A stretch of 64,000 nt of DNA from Schistosoma haematobium (Eukaryota; Platyhelminthes; Trematoda; Strigeidida; Schistosomatidae): positions 10,147,450-10,211,449 of the forward strand of contig NC_067200.1 of the NCBI RefSeq assembly GCF_000699445.3, given 5' to 3'. The translations under genes and the position numbers were made by a program. This document shows, one piece after another, positions 1 through 11,189 of the stretch (within the stretch, counting starts at the first letter, position 1; each line of letters opens with the position of its first letter). Under the pieces are notes generated by a model. The model had not been told where the DNA came from. It made no database searches and saw only the letters and a program-made list of their open reading frames with translations.

Positions 1-69
1 TACAAGAGGGAATAAGTCCTATTTAGATTGAAGAATTAATTATATGATAATTAGTTGGACGTGAAGACA

Positions 70-265
70 CAACATTATTGTTGTCTGTGTTGTATTTATG
101 GCTTTTGCTTTTTCTTTTGTGTATGTTGAGGCCCACTGATGCAGAAGCTTCTGCTACACTGTTTGTGTTCATCTACGATTGTTCATGTGTATGAGATAGA
201 AGGGTTAGGTGATTCCGAGTTGTTCATTATATTCCATGTTTCCGCTTAGATATGAAGGTCTTTAT
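70..265 (-). mobile_element. RTE-like LINE fragment
   Basis: Minus strand: ACTGTTT..AGCAGAAGCTTCTGC, GGGCCTCAACATACACA, AAAGC encodes the Ala-Ser-Val-Gly-Leu-Asn-Ile-His segment of the RTE-like RT seen at 20.25 kb. Bases 30-72 resemble the end of the P repeat at 15.8 kb. Confidence 0.5.
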
Positions 266-1329
266 AATCCAGTCGACCACCATCATCATTATCGATTTAA
301 ACTCTTACAGACGACAATAAATTGTCTTGTAAATACATACAATCTAAACAAATGGTTCAAGTAATAACAATTTCAGTGAGATATTAAATGTATGTTCAGA
401 AACTAAATGTGAATAAAGAAGACAACATCCTTACAAATTATGTTTGACTATAAAACTTTCGCATAATTACTCATAAAAAACAATAAATTTTCAGAAATGC
501 GGAATAGGTCAACTTCGGCCTGGAAAAATTCCCTGTCCCACAAGGGTATATTACATAACTGTGATAATATCTGGACGAATCAATCAGATATAAGATAACA
601 GGTCATCGATTTTGGCACAAAATTCATTCACATCCAATTTGGTTCAGTTACGCTTTGACATTTAACTTATGTCAGTTCGTGATAAATACCCTAAAATCTA
701 ATTCTTAATCCTTAATCATCAACTATAAATCATAATTCTAATTCCTCACACTGGTTCATAACCTTCATTCGGATCTAGTTATTAAGTGGATACTCTCAAA
801 GTCAATTTAGCGTCGCTCAAATGTTATCCATAAATTATAGGTCTCATCGCATATTACTTTCCAATTGAATAAATGTAAAACAGTTGATAAAATATAGTTG
901 TCAACCATTATCTTCAATTAGTTACTATTCCAATTTTCACTTTATCAACATCTTCATAGTTAACAAGTATTGAGCCTATTCCTAAAGTATTTACTCATCT
1001 AAGCGATTTATTTTAACTTTTAGACTAATGAATAAACCTGATCATTCTAGTTACTTGGTTAATTTTATTTGTTACCATGAGTACATACATATGGTTGTAT
1101 GTATATATCTATATACTTGATTGTATTACCTTTATCTATGAATGTGGATATATCATTGTATACGTGTGTTGCTTCTAATTATTCGCGTTATTTTCACTTG
1201 GAACTCTTCATGTTATATTTGATGTTTCGTTGATGTTGTTTATGTGTTCTTTTCATTAGATTCTAAAACTCATTGATTGATTAACAGTATGAGGGTTGTG
1301 GAGATTATTACATATTTTATTTAGATCAT
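266..1329. other. No recognisable gene or element
   Basis: AT-rich sequence. The only shared segment is 515-580 (CCCTGTCCCACAAGGGTATAT), repeated at 7545-7600. Confidence 0.5.
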
Positions 1330-1425
1330 GAATTGATTGATGTTACACTGCCATTGAAAACCTGGAAGTACTGGATGACCGTTTCGTCCTATTGTAGGAC
1401 TCCTCAGCAGCGCGCATAATTGAAT
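1330..1425 (-). repeat. SINE-B fragment with intact hammerhead core
   Basis: Second SINE family, marked by a CCAGTGCTTCCAGG-TTTTCA tail. The ribozyme is at 1412-1361, minus strand: CTGAGGA core, stem II GTCC..GGAC, GAAA, cleavage triplet ATC and the start of stem I (CTG/CAG). Confidence 0.72.
1361..1412 (-). ncRNA. Hammerhead ribozyme, SINE-B copy
   Basis: Every fixed core position I can check is canonical (CTGANGA, GAAA, NTH cleavage site) and stem II has four Watson-Crick pairs. Stem I is short. Confidence 0.68.
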
Positions 1426-1661
1426 AACATAAGAATTGTGAACCATTGCAATTTCTTAATCTTATTGCTTACAATTGTAAAATAGTAACTATTGAAATTA
1501 AGAGCATACACTTTACAATTATAAAAATACATATTGTATATATAGTTCGTCTGAATTAATACAAACGATATAATTTTCTCATTGAAAGAAAGTTCACCCT
1601 AATCATATTGAACAATCTTTATACTGAATGGATATAGAAATATTAAATATAGTTCTCAATT

Positions 1662-1931
1662 ATCACCTCGTGTTGTGTACTACTGATATCGACAGATATA
1701 AGTAGTATGTCTCATCAATTGAAAGTGAAATACCTGGTAACAGAATGTTAAGAAGATCAAAGAAACGAGAACAAAAACAAAGAATGACTACTGTAAAAAC
1801 AAAGGCTGAAACAAATGAACTATTTACTGTATACATCTCAAATACTGCTATGATGCTCTGCTCTGTAAAATTGTATTCAAATACATTTGATTGTCCCCAC
1901 TTGGTGCACTCCTTCACTACAATCTTAGTAG
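1662..1931 (+). repeat. Family K repeat
   Basis: Begins with a hairpin motif (TACTACTGATATCGACAGATATAAGTAGTA) followed by TCAATTGAAAGTGAAATACCTG and GTTAAGAAGATCAAAGAAACG, shared by copies at 16.4, 23.9, 26.4 and 44.2-44.8 kb. Confidence 0.55.
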
Positions 1932-2000
1932 AACGTTTGACGAGTCTTAAATAGGACCAAACACGCCTACTGGATTCCATTGCTATCCATCATCTATCTT
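1932..2000 (+). repeat. SINE-A 3' scrap with partial hammerhead
   Basis: TTGACGAGTC, ATAGGACCAAAC, TACTGGATTCCATTGCTA. The GAAA box is mutated (CAAA). Directly follows a K repeat. Confidence 0.6.
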
Positions 2001-2280
2001 TGATTATAAGGGTAAATGGACAATTAAATGATGTATACAAACAATGTAACACTTATTCAATTCTATTCAACATTGAAAGAATAAGCTAATCGTAATCATC
2101 ATCATCATCATCAAAATTTCACGTTAATGATTCTATCATAAAACATGATGTAAGTAAACTACATGATTTAAACATGGAGATAACAAATTTTTCTACAATT
2201 TCCTTAAGCAATTATACATGAAAATAAGGTAAATGTTTGCTTTGAATAATCTTTTTTTTCTGGCTAGAGTTTTTAGCGCA

Positions 2281-3360
2281 CATGCAACAAAAAATGCAGG
2301 AGGAGACGACCAGTTTAGCAATAGCAGCAGTACGTCTCAACGTACACAAAGGGTAAAGCAAGATTCTCTGACACAACAATCGAATCACACTTGACGGAGA
2401 AACTCTAGAAGATGTGGAAACATTCTTGTACCTGGACAGCATCATCGATAAACAAGAAGGATCTGATGCAAATGCATATGCACGGATCGGCAAAGCAAGA
2501 GCAGCAGATCTTCAATTGAAGAACATCTAGAACTCAAAACAACTGTCAAACAACATCAAAGTCAGAATTTTCAATACAAATGTCAAAACATTTCTACTAT
2601 ATGGGACAGAAACTTGGAGAACTACAAAAGTCATCATCCACAAGATACAGGTGTTTATCAACAGTTGTCTGCACAAAATACTTCGGATCCGTTGGTCAGA
2701 TACTATCAGCAACAACCTGTTGTGAGAGGGAACAAACCAGATCTCAACGGAGGAAGCATTGGAAGTGGATAGGGCATACATTGAGGAAAACACTGAACTA
2801 CGTCACAAGACAAGCCGTCACTTGGAATTCTCTAGTCCAAACGAGAAGTGGAAGACCAAAAACACATTACTCGAAAAAATAGAGACAGATATGAGAAGAA
2901 TGAACAAAAATTTGACAGAACTAGAAATGAAGGTCCAGGGTAGAGTGGGTCGGAGAATGCTCCATTGGGTACTCAGTGTATGACATGGAGTCGTGGTATA
3001 AAAGAAAGCTACACACAGCTGGCTTCTGTTGGTCCTTCACGACTCCCTGGCTGGGGTTCCAGAGATGGTGCAACACAGTGACTATAAACGTTATCAGATA
3101 TGGCTCAGAATAGAAGCCAGTGGCGATCTTGCGGTAAACTTCTTTGACTTTCTTCGTACAAAGTGGTTGTATCTTCTTACTTTGAAAAAATTCTTGTGGT
3201 TTTACCTTTCCGTTTCTTTCATTATTATTATTATTATTATTATTACTATTATTATTATTATTATTACACCACCTTACATCAACCTGGTCGTCATTGTTCT
3301 TTTTTACGCTCCCTACCTTCTTCTTTTGTCTTCCCATCCTCATTGTTTCGTGTAGCGCAT
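2281..3360 (+). pseudogene. RTE-like LINE, 3' part of RT plus 3' UTR, decayed
   Basis: Frames encode, in pieces, the C-terminal RT region of the family: Gly-Glu-Thr-Leu-Glu, a Leu-Leu-Tyr-Gly-like block, [10 protein letters not shown], then Asn-Lys-Asn-x3-Glu-Leu-Glu and Arg-Val-Gly-Arg-Arg-Met-Leu. Several frameshifts and stops. 2990-3360 is a 3' UTR-like segment with an (ATT)n run at 3220-3268. Confidence 0.7.
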
Positions 3361-3389
3361 ACATACACATACTTAAAAACCAGCTTTCA

Positions 3390-3665
3390 GTTGAAGAAGA
3401 CGATAGGAAAAATGATGGAAATGGATAGGACATACATTACGCAAATCATCAAGCTGCATCACGAGGCAAGCTTTGACTTGTAATCGTGAAGGAAAACGGA
3501 AAAGAGGAAGGCCAAATAACACACTACGTCGAGAATTGAAAGCAGATATGCATAGGATGAATAAGAACTGGAAGGAGCTGGAAAGTATTGATCAAGACAG
3601 GGTTGGATTGAGAATGCCGGTGAGCAGCTTATGCTCCTTCACAAGGAGTAACAGGCGTAAGTAGT
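3390..3665 (+). pseudogene. RTE-like LINE 3' end
   Basis: A second copy of the RT C terminus: [25 protein letters not shown], ending Ser-Asn-Arg-Arg-Lys-stop. One stop/frameshift at about 3480. Confidence 0.72.
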
Positions 3666-4044
3666 AAGTATTACATATTTGGTGCCCTATTGTACTAATA
3701 TTTATGTGCTCAAATAAATAAATACATTCTATTCACGCTCCATTTGGATTAACAGGAATAAGTAAGTATCTAAATGTTTTACTTCGTACTAATTTCTCAA
3801 TTATCATGTATTGTAGTTTAGGTTATTATTGTTAAGCCTATATAATTTATTCTAACGTCTGGACAATATCTGGACCAATAAAGTATTTTATATTGAATAT
3901 AATGGGTTATTCATTTATATATGTTTTATCATTTCATTGTTCTGTATTCTAATAGATATGTTATATATTCTGTACAAATATAAACTTATCATCAGTTTGA
4001 AGATTGTAGTATTTTTACTGTTGAATTCATGAGTCAATCTAAGT
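3666..4044. other. No recognisable gene
   Basis: AT-rich; a short N-like scrap at 3830-3880. Confidence 0.5.
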
Positions 4045-4235
4045 TAGATCAATAATGAAAACCTCGAAGCACTGGACGGTCATTTTGTCCCACTATTGGA
4101 CTACTCAACAGTGCTCATTTATGATTACGGACGCAAGATTCAAACCCAAAACCTTTCGTCTTGCATATGAACGTTTGAACTGTAGATCACTGAATCGCCA
4201 TCCGATGGTGTTAATGTCTAACTGATCTTGCGTAA
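4045..4235 (-). repeat. SINE-B copy, decayed
   Basis: Minus strand: CAGTGATCTACAGTTC (A-box region), GGGTTTGAATC (B box), CACTGTTGAGTAGTCC..GGGACAAAATGACCGTCCAGTG. Core has substitutions (CTGTTGA, CAAAA). Confidence 0.65.
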
Positions 4236-4529
4236 CCCGTCATTCATTGTCCAAGGTTGATAACTCTGTCACACAAGATAGAAAACTTAGAATTGAACCG
4301 TAATTTGTTAGAATAATTATAGATTCTTTATTTTTAATTATGTATTGTAACATGGCATACATTGCTGAGCAAAGAGATGGTTACTATTATTGTAATATGA
4401 TAACATTGACTGACTTAAATAGTAAATTTTGCAAGTTATTACTGTAAACGTCATTAGAATATCTTTAATTGGAAACATTTTTTGATAATTTTCTAATCGG
4501 TACTAAATACATATTCTCCATACAATTCA

Positions 4530-4800
4530 CTTGATTTGTGTATGAGCTGTGATACGACCCGGGTACCCAGACCGAAGCGAGTGGTGCTCTTAGGGGACCA
4601 CATCTGGAGCCTTCAACCTAAAGTTCTAATCCAGAAAACGGTGGTAGCCGGTGACCAACGATTGATTGATACACCATTTGTTCCGTTAATATTCTGGAGC
4701 CCATATGTACGATTGGTTTGGAATCAGGGTTTTCCAACTCCCCTTCATGGATCCGCCATATCTATCAATCCGGTCAGAACACCGGACATTTGCTTTTCAT
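4530..4800 (-). mobile_element. Family M copy, internally deleted
   Basis: Plus-strand view: GAGCTGTGATACGACCCGGGTACCCAGACC, GGTGACCAACGATTG, GGAGCCCATATG, ACATTTGCTTTTCATCC match other minus-oriented M copies. About 50 bp around the lysine-rich AAGGAGATGCAG block are missing. Confidence 0.6.
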
Positions 4801-5307
4801 CCTATCAATTAATTACATAATATACTATGAAACTTGGAAAAAAAACGGTGTTAACCAAATACTTTTATTTGGATAGCAGATCTATGGAGAATATTTTGTA
4901 TTTAGTTTGTCACTTAAACTGATTTATTTAGAACAAACATCTAAAACTATTGAATAATTACACAACAGTATGTTTCTAGTTAGGAAGTATAGAAATTTAA
5001 ACCATTAAATGACACCTGAATTGTCCTAACATAACACATTCACTGAGTAAAATAAAGGTACTGATTTTTACCTCCCAGGTACAGTGTTAAGATCTGAATT
5101 CACAAAGACGTTAAAGTGGTTAATGCAATAGCTTGTGAAGTTCTCTCTAGGTTTACACGATAGTCGTCGTAGTTGTCGTCGTAAGTTACTTTGTTTCTTT
5201 AGACAAAATAGTGCTAACTTACAAAAGTGATTATTAAACTGTCACATACAATATTGATTGATTGTGTTATTACATTTAACGAATGAAAACATTTTGAAAG
5301 TTCCTGC
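4801..5307. other. No recognisable gene or element
   Basis: AT-rich sequence with no motif I can name. Confidence 0.45.
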
Positions 5308-5535
5308 CGACTAGCATTCTCCAACCTCATACTGTCCTGGGCGACAGCATTCAGTTGAAAACTAACTCATTAAAAACGCACTAACCCTGAAAACATTTGT
5401 TGAAACTATTCAAACTCTGTCCTGAGAGGTAAAAGGTCTTCCTTTAGAAGAGTTTGGACACCTCATGATAAAAGCTGAGTTTCTTCGGATGTCACGATAC
5501 TGATGCCCCTTCTGACAACTACAATGTTCATTTTT
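5308..5535. mobile_element. RTE-like LINE end pieces in opposite orientation
   Basis: 5308-5355 (minus) encodes the Val-Gln-Asp-Ser..Arg-Leu-Glu-Asn-Ala 3' end. 5360-5535 (plus) matches the 5' UTR at 59.9-60.1 kb (CGCACTAACCCTGAAAAC, CTCTGTCCTGAGAGGT, GATGCCCCTTCTGACAACT). Confidence 0.5.
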
Positions 5536-5724
5536 TAAAAATTCACATATTCCTTACTATAATGAAAATCATGTACTCATCAGTGATTAATGTAAAGAAG
5601 TAATTTCAAAACTTCCACTGAATAACTGTGATCAATACATGTCAACCATATTGAATATGATGTAGTTACCGACTAATGAAATTGAAAAATGTTATCAAAA
5701 ATTAAATGAATCTAGACATGTAAA

Positions 5725-5810
5725 CAAACGGATGCCGGTTCAGACGTCTAAAGGATAAAGTCGTGCATTCGAGACCTGGATGTTCTGTATTTTAGCTCTA
5801 GCAAGATCCT
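5725..5810 (+). repeat. tRNA-like SINE scrap
   Basis: GTGCATTCGAGACCTGGATG resembles a B box inside a SINE-B body; no ribozyme follows. Confidence 0.35.
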
Positions 5811-6009
5811 AATTGTTGACTGTTATGAGTTTCATACTACAATAAAGCAGTTATTCAGTGCTTCATGATTACTATTAGCTGTCTAAATAAGGCCAGTTTG
5901 TGATATTACCTGTAAATTATGTTCATTGCTTGAGCAATAAAACTAATTCCATCAAAAACAAATAGATTTTAAACTTTATTTTATCAGAATGATTTCACAA
6001 TTTAATTTT

Positions 6010-6290
6010 TATAAGTATAGATAGATAGCGGTTAGCGGTGGAATCCAGTTTGAAACGCGTTTCGTCTTATTTGAGACTCGTCAGCTGGATGTACCTGCAT
6101 CTCAGAATTGATGTCCATTCTGCGATGGAAACTTAGTACCATTCTTTTCAAACTCCATCGCGTTATTCCCTTAGCTACTGAATTAAGGCTATATCAAGGC
6201 AATACCCACAGTATGCACATACGCCAATAAAAGAATGATCAATTAAAGACCTAAACATCAATGCGAAGATTCAAGTAAGTAATATCTAGT
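6010..6290 (-). repeat. SINE-A copy with decayed hammerhead
   Basis: Minus strand: tRNA-like part (about 6180-6100) then ribozyme 6093-6041 with intact CTGACGA, GTCT..AGAC and GAAA, but the cleavage region reads GTTTCAAACTGG instead of GCGTCCTGG. 6181-6290 is a plus-oriented scrap of the same SINE. Confidence 0.75.
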
Positions 6291-6487
6291 GAATTTAATG
6301 TTTGTTCATTCTATAATGGACAAAATGGCCATCCAATTCATCCAGGTTTTCCACAGTGATTAAACTTTAGTAGACTCATAAATTCAACGATTGAAATTAC
6401 TATAATCTTCACAAAACTCCTTTTATTCTATTGTATTTAATATTCAATAACGTGTTATTTTCGTCTATTCTTAGAGCTGAATGTGGA

Positions 6488-6830
6488 ATGTCTGTTACTA
6501 TGGTTAAACCCACACAGCTTATTCTAGCTTCTGGACAGTCCAATTTATTCATTCTTTTTAAGTCACGTTTCGACATTGTTAATTATTCACTTATCAATCA
6601 TGACTATTTTTATATGATCACATATATATATATATATATATATATGCCTGTGTACACTTCTGATCCTACTCATCTCATGTCTGTAACCTATTTTTATCAG
6701 GCCATAAATATTGATTAACGACTTGATTAAATGAGAGTTGGCTCACATGCCATTTCCACTGTACGTCATTTCGTTCCACTCTCTTCTCTTTACTTCATTC
6801 ACTTTGTTTCTTCGATCGTTTGTCTGGATC
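6488..6830 (+). mobile_element. Family N fragment
   Basis: TGTCTGTTACTATGGTTAAACCC, CTTCTGGACAGTCCAATTTATTC and GCCATAAATATTGATTAACG align with N. A (TA)n expansion sits at 6624-6647. A further scrap (TTAAGCCTATATAATTTATTC) is at 3830-3880. Confidence 0.55.
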
Positions 6831-8045
6831 AGATGTTGTGTGAAATACTACCCCTAACTCAGGTTCTGAAAAGCCGGAAAAATGAAAATGATCTTGGTTG
6901 TCTAATAATAGTATTCCAACACAAGATAATGGCTTTTAAGCACTATTTAATCCCTAATGATTCAGGCTGGGCTATTTCGTTTACTACTCTACATATGTGC
7001 TGTATGCAGTATAAGCTATATGGCTATGTAGTGCTGAAGGTCCCATATGAGACTGGAGGTTTGCCATTGGTTTTATGGATGGCTCGGCATTGCTTTGTCA
7101 AGTTTTGTTGACTGTTCATGCACAAAATTGGTTTACAGATTAACTGATTTCATTCATATTAATGGTTGATCTTCAGTGTTCTGGAGGGCCATTGTCGTTA
7201 GGAAATTGTGAGGCATGTCGTCATTGTTAACATTAATGAGTTTGATTGTCGTGTAGACTAAATAGGTCGACTTTTCCCTGTTCATGTTGTGCATAATTGA
7301 TTCATATGATCATTGATCGTAAAAACTATACATGTGACGTGAATGTGTATGTGAATGGTGAGAATGATCCACCAGGGTACTAGGTACCCGTGTGATTGCG
7401 CCACAGGATTGAGATGTACTATTCAGATTGTAGCGTTAAAGACTATAAGGTGTCTGGTTCTCCTGTCAAACGGGATTGAGCTCTACTGCTTGGGTTATCA
7501 CGTGAAAGTCTGGACGGTGTCTGGTTCTTTTGAAAACCAATGTAAAATTACCCTGTCCCACAAGGGTATATCATATAACTATAATTATTGCTGTATAAAC
7601 GTGTATGCTTGATTACAAGTAACAGCTTGCGTACATTGCTCCCTCTAGCTTCATAGTTAATATCTTAAGTATCGTTCGATGAATCATTCTCTTTACCATA
7701 TATATGTGTACTCTAATCCTATTGTTAGCCTTTGCCTTGCCTAGCTGCGCCTTATTTAATTTGACTATGATATTTGCCTCTGCATTTGCTTCCACACACA
7801 TTATCCTTTTGTTTCAAAATCATTCGATGTGTCTGTAACTTTTTTGACTGTGATATCTGCTTTTAAACTGTAACTACGGCTTCTTATCGCCTTTTGAGTT
7901 CAAACACTGTTGGTATTTATATGATAAAGGTTGTCAAGGTGATTGATGAACGAAGCTAAGCTATAACAATTAAGTGAACATAAAAGATTTTAGGAAATCA
8001 GTTTATAGATCATTCATTTATCAATCAATTAAAGCCTGATTGTTC
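6831..8045. other. Mostly unassigned sequence
   Basis: An open stretch 6731-7111 has no recognisable domain and probably continues the N element's internal part. 7545-7600 repeats the CCCTGTCCCACAAGGGTATAT segment of 515-580. The rest shows nothing. Confidence 0.4.
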
Positions 8046-9045
8046 AGTCTGCAAATGCTCTCACATGGCAACCTGCATACAACCAATGACACTAAACTTC
8101 TACTCACTGCTTATCACAGTCTGGGTGTTGTTTACGCAATTGAGACGACGAAAAGCGAATATCTTGTGCTTTAACCGGGTTGGGGAATATGATGAATCCA
8201 CATAAAGGAGTAGGAAAACCTGTAGTGTCGGTTTTTTTGTTAAGCCCATATACCTTGTTCTAGTTTTCGGACAGCCCATTTTATTCATTCTATTTGAATC
8301 ACATTTTGACCTTGTTAATTATTCGCTTATCAATCTTGACTGTATTTATATGAGCGCATATGTGTGTATATTTCCATCCCATTCATCACATATCTGTAAC
8401 GTATTTTTGTGTGACTATAAATATGAATTAACGCTTGGTTAAAGGGAAGTTGGCTTACCCACCATCTCCACTCCGCGTTGTTTCTCTTCTCACTATTCCA
8501 TTCGCTTCATATACAAAATATATGTATTCAAAAGTCCATTCTCGTTATTTGACTTATTTAATTCCGTTATTGACTGATGCGATTAAAGTCAATGATTATA
8601 CACGAGGATAGGCGACACATATATTTCGACAACGATCATTTATACGATCAAATTGGAGTCAGATCTCGGGCCACTAAAGTGGAGAGCCTGTCAATAAATA
8701 TCGTCCGATCTAAATGACGAGAAAATAAAGAGCTTCACAAACCCTCATTCTAAACCAATGGTGCATTTATGGACTCCAGAATCTTGAAGGAACAAATAGT
8801 GTATGAATTAATTGTTGATCATTAGCTATCATAGGACTGCATCTTTTTACATTACTCCATTGCCTTGTGGATAATACCTCCAAGTCAAAAGATCGAGCAG
8901 TGCTTCCATAAGAAAACCACTTGTTTCAATCTGAGCACCCAGGTAGTATCTTAGCTCTCATAAAAATCGAATGGAGAAATGTGGTGCTTATCAAATCACT
9001 ACTCTTTTGAACCAATCATTATATGTTTTAATAAATAAACAAATA
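8046..9045 (+). mobile_element. Family M copy split by an N element
   Basis: M left part 8046-8220 (CTCTCACATGGCAACC, ACGAAAAGCGAAT, GCTTTAACCGGGTTGG) and right part 8744-9045 (TAAACCAATGGTGCA..TTTTAATAAATAAACAAATAAA) are one M copy interrupted at 8221-8739. Confidence 0.75.
8221..8739 (+). mobile_element. Family N solo LTR-like element (519 bp) with 4-bp target duplication
   Basis: Starts TGTAGTGTCGG, ends CTTCACA (TG..CA), and is flanked by AACC at 8217-8220 and 8740-8743. A TATAAAT box lies inside (TGACTATAAATATG). Layout and 4-bp duplication fit a solo LTR of a Gypsy-type element. Confidence 0.7.
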
Positions 9046-9199
9046 AAGTTTCATCTAAACTTTGAATGACTTCATCCAATGATTGATAATCCTCTTTGGA
9101 GATAAGTTTAAAATTATTACATAGAAACTATATTTCATAAATTGATCATTATTATAATTAGATTCAAACTGATCATTTCAACATGGAACAAAAAAAAGA

Positions 9200-9470
9200 C
9201 CAAAGTTTCATTTAATCAAAGTATAATGCGTTGGTTTTCTTTTTTCTTTTTCTTTTACCTTGTCTCCCTGACCCCCCCCAAAAAAGTTTCTCAATTTGTT
9301 TGATCCAATTTTTCCTTTTTTTCTTCTTTTCCTTTCTTTTTTGTTTATTATTTAAAAAATTTGACACGAACTTCTTCCATAGTTAATCAAAGTTTTTCAA
9401 TGACATTCCTTTGATTAAAAAGAAAGAAAAAGAAAAAAAGAGAGAAAGAAAAAGAAAGAAAAGCCAAACT
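9200..9470. repeat. Pyrimidine tract followed by purine tract
   Basis: 9236-9345 is almost all T/C on the plus strand (TTTTCTTTTTCTTTTACC, a run of eight C at 9273-9280). 9418-9463 is almost all A/G. The two could pair or form triplexes. Confidence 0.6.
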
Positions 9471-9540
9471 TCAATTATCGAAGAAATTGAATCTTTAAAC
9501 AAGGGAAATTAACGAACCATATTTATTCATTCACTTAATA

Positions 9541-10015
9541 TTGTTTTACTTGAATCTTCTCATTGATGTTTTTGGACTGAAATTGATCAGTCTGTTATTG
9601 GCATATGTGCATACTGTGCGTATGCCTCGATATGGCCTAAATTTACAAGCATTATAAGCAAAGATGGATATTGGCTAGCAGTGGAATCCAGGACGCGCGT
9701 TTCGTCCAGTTGGGGAGTCGTATGCATATGCCAATAACAGACTGATCAATTTCAGTCCAAAAACATCAATGGGAAGATTCAAGTAAAACAATATCAAGAG
9801 AATTAAACTTCAACCCATTGCACAAGCAAGTGGCTATCAGGACTCAGTAGCTAAGTGGATAACGCGATGGCGTTTGAAGTGAACGGTACTGAGTTCGAGT
9901 CCCAGAGTGAATATCAACTCTGAGATGCAGGTACATCCAGCTGACGACTTCCAAACGGGACGAAACGCGCGTCCTGGATTCCACTGCTAGCCACTAGCCA
10001 TCTTTGCTTACATAT
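9541..10015. repeat. Head-to-head hammerhead SINE pair with 66-bp inverted arms
   Basis: A minus-orientation SINE fragment (about 9541-9712) meets a plus-orientation copy (9726-10015). Arms 9541-9606 and 9726-9791 are inverted repeats with one mismatch. The plus copy has a tRNA-like A box (TAGCTAAGTGG, 9848-9858) and B box (GAGTTCGAGTCC, 9891-9902), the Pol III internal promoter layout, then the ribozyme. This is the SM-alpha type of schistosome SINE. Confidence 0.85.
9933..9982 (+). ncRNA. Hammerhead ribozyme, SINE-A copy
   Basis: CCAG, CTGACGA, stem II TTCC..GGGA, CGAAAC, GCGCGTC cleavage site, CTGG. Stem I (CATCCAG/CTGGATT) and the cleavage triplet GTC are present. The first base pair of stem II is lost (C opposite C), so activity may be reduced. 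Confidence 0.75.
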
Positions 10016-10046
10016 TTATTCATGTTGAATCAAATTAAATGATTTG

Positions 10047-10440
10047 TTTCTATTTGTGTTGGGTCGGCTTCCGGAGAACTTCATCGGAGCCTCCAGAGGC
10101 CCAGGAAGGAGCCGAAGGGCTCTAGTCAATCAGAATACGATGGAACGTTCGAGAATTCCAGCGTGGTGTGCTACCATTGGTCGGTAGCATAATATGACGT
10201 TAACGGATTGGCTGAAATAAGATGTTGATTTAACAGACGCCAACACCTATAAATAGCCTTGACTTGCTGTACTAAAACGAACCTTGGGATAAAGTGTTTT
10301 CTCTCATACTTATGCCTTCTCTCTGGAGTTCAAGTCACTGTGTAGTTCTAGTCTGCGGGTTACGGAAATAGCATAGGATTCATATATATAGCGTTCAACC
10401 TACACGACTTATCAATTTGTTATGATGATAATGTGTGAAT
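10047..10440 (+). repeat. LTR-like repeat L, copy 1
   Basis: TGTTGGGTCGGCTTCCGG start, GAGCCTCCAGAGGCCC, ACCTATAAATAGCC promoter-like box at ~10250 and an initiator-like region after it. The first ~100 bp match 14170-14080 on the minus strand at roughly 70%. 3' border not found. Confidence 0.5.
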
Positions 10441-10746
10441 GAGTATAGACCATTCACCAGTACTCTTTATTCAACCATATCTTGAGAAATTCTTTCAACA
10501 TTTTTCCAGTGGTTATTCATTCTATTCATATTGGATTCCGATTCCCTAACTTACTGTGTTCTTCTAATATCCACTCTTTCATTTCTATTGAAGATTCTAA
10601 GTTAATGCTTGGTTCATGATGCTGTTAGATCAGTTTTGAAATGTGTATCTCATTCACTTTCAAAATCTTTTTTAATTTTCTGTTTCAACTGGAAGTGGAT
10701 TTAAATAGAGCAAGAATAAACATTGATGCAGAATATTATGAATTCA

Positions 10747-10778
10747 TATTATTTCGATGTTTCTCGTCAGCTGCTTAC
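10747..10778 (-). ncRNA. Hammerhead-like ribozyme in the left (inverted) Penelope repeat
   Basis: On the minus strand: GCAG, CTGACGA (canonical core), short stem II GA..TC around AACA, GAAA, then the TATGAATTCATA hairpin and CTGC. The core residues are intact, unlike the right copy. Confidence 0.55.
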
Positions 10779-11189
10779 AAACCAAAAATTGTGATAGAAT
10801 TTTTTTACATGGAGATAGAGTGAAAACAAATGACATAGATGAGTCTAAATTACTGGGTTACAATAATAACTATATACATATATATGCTATAAACAGGTCA
10901 GAGGTCAAAAGAGGTGGGTTAATCCAGGGTGGGTGGAATAATAATTTAGTGAAGTTCATAAATTGTGTGATAATTAGAGATTAATGGAATTAAATAATGA
11001 TAAGTTGGATTACGTAATAATAATTAAATAGGGTTTGGAAAGCTAAGATGATTTAAGAGGATCGGCTGATGGAAATGTGTGAATAAAATTTATTTTAAGA
11101 ATTAGGTAATAGAGGGGGAGTATAAATTATCTTAGAATAAGTAAATGAATAAAATAACCAAAATACAAAACAATCGACAGTACCACCCT

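Noticed and set aside
3029..3355. Frames running through the (ATT)n tract near 3.2 kb
   Set aside because: They are translations of a LINE 3' UTR with a microsatellite (Ile/Tyr/Asn runs).
6731..7111. 126-codon frame as a gene
   Set aside because: It begins inside an N repeat and has no known domain.
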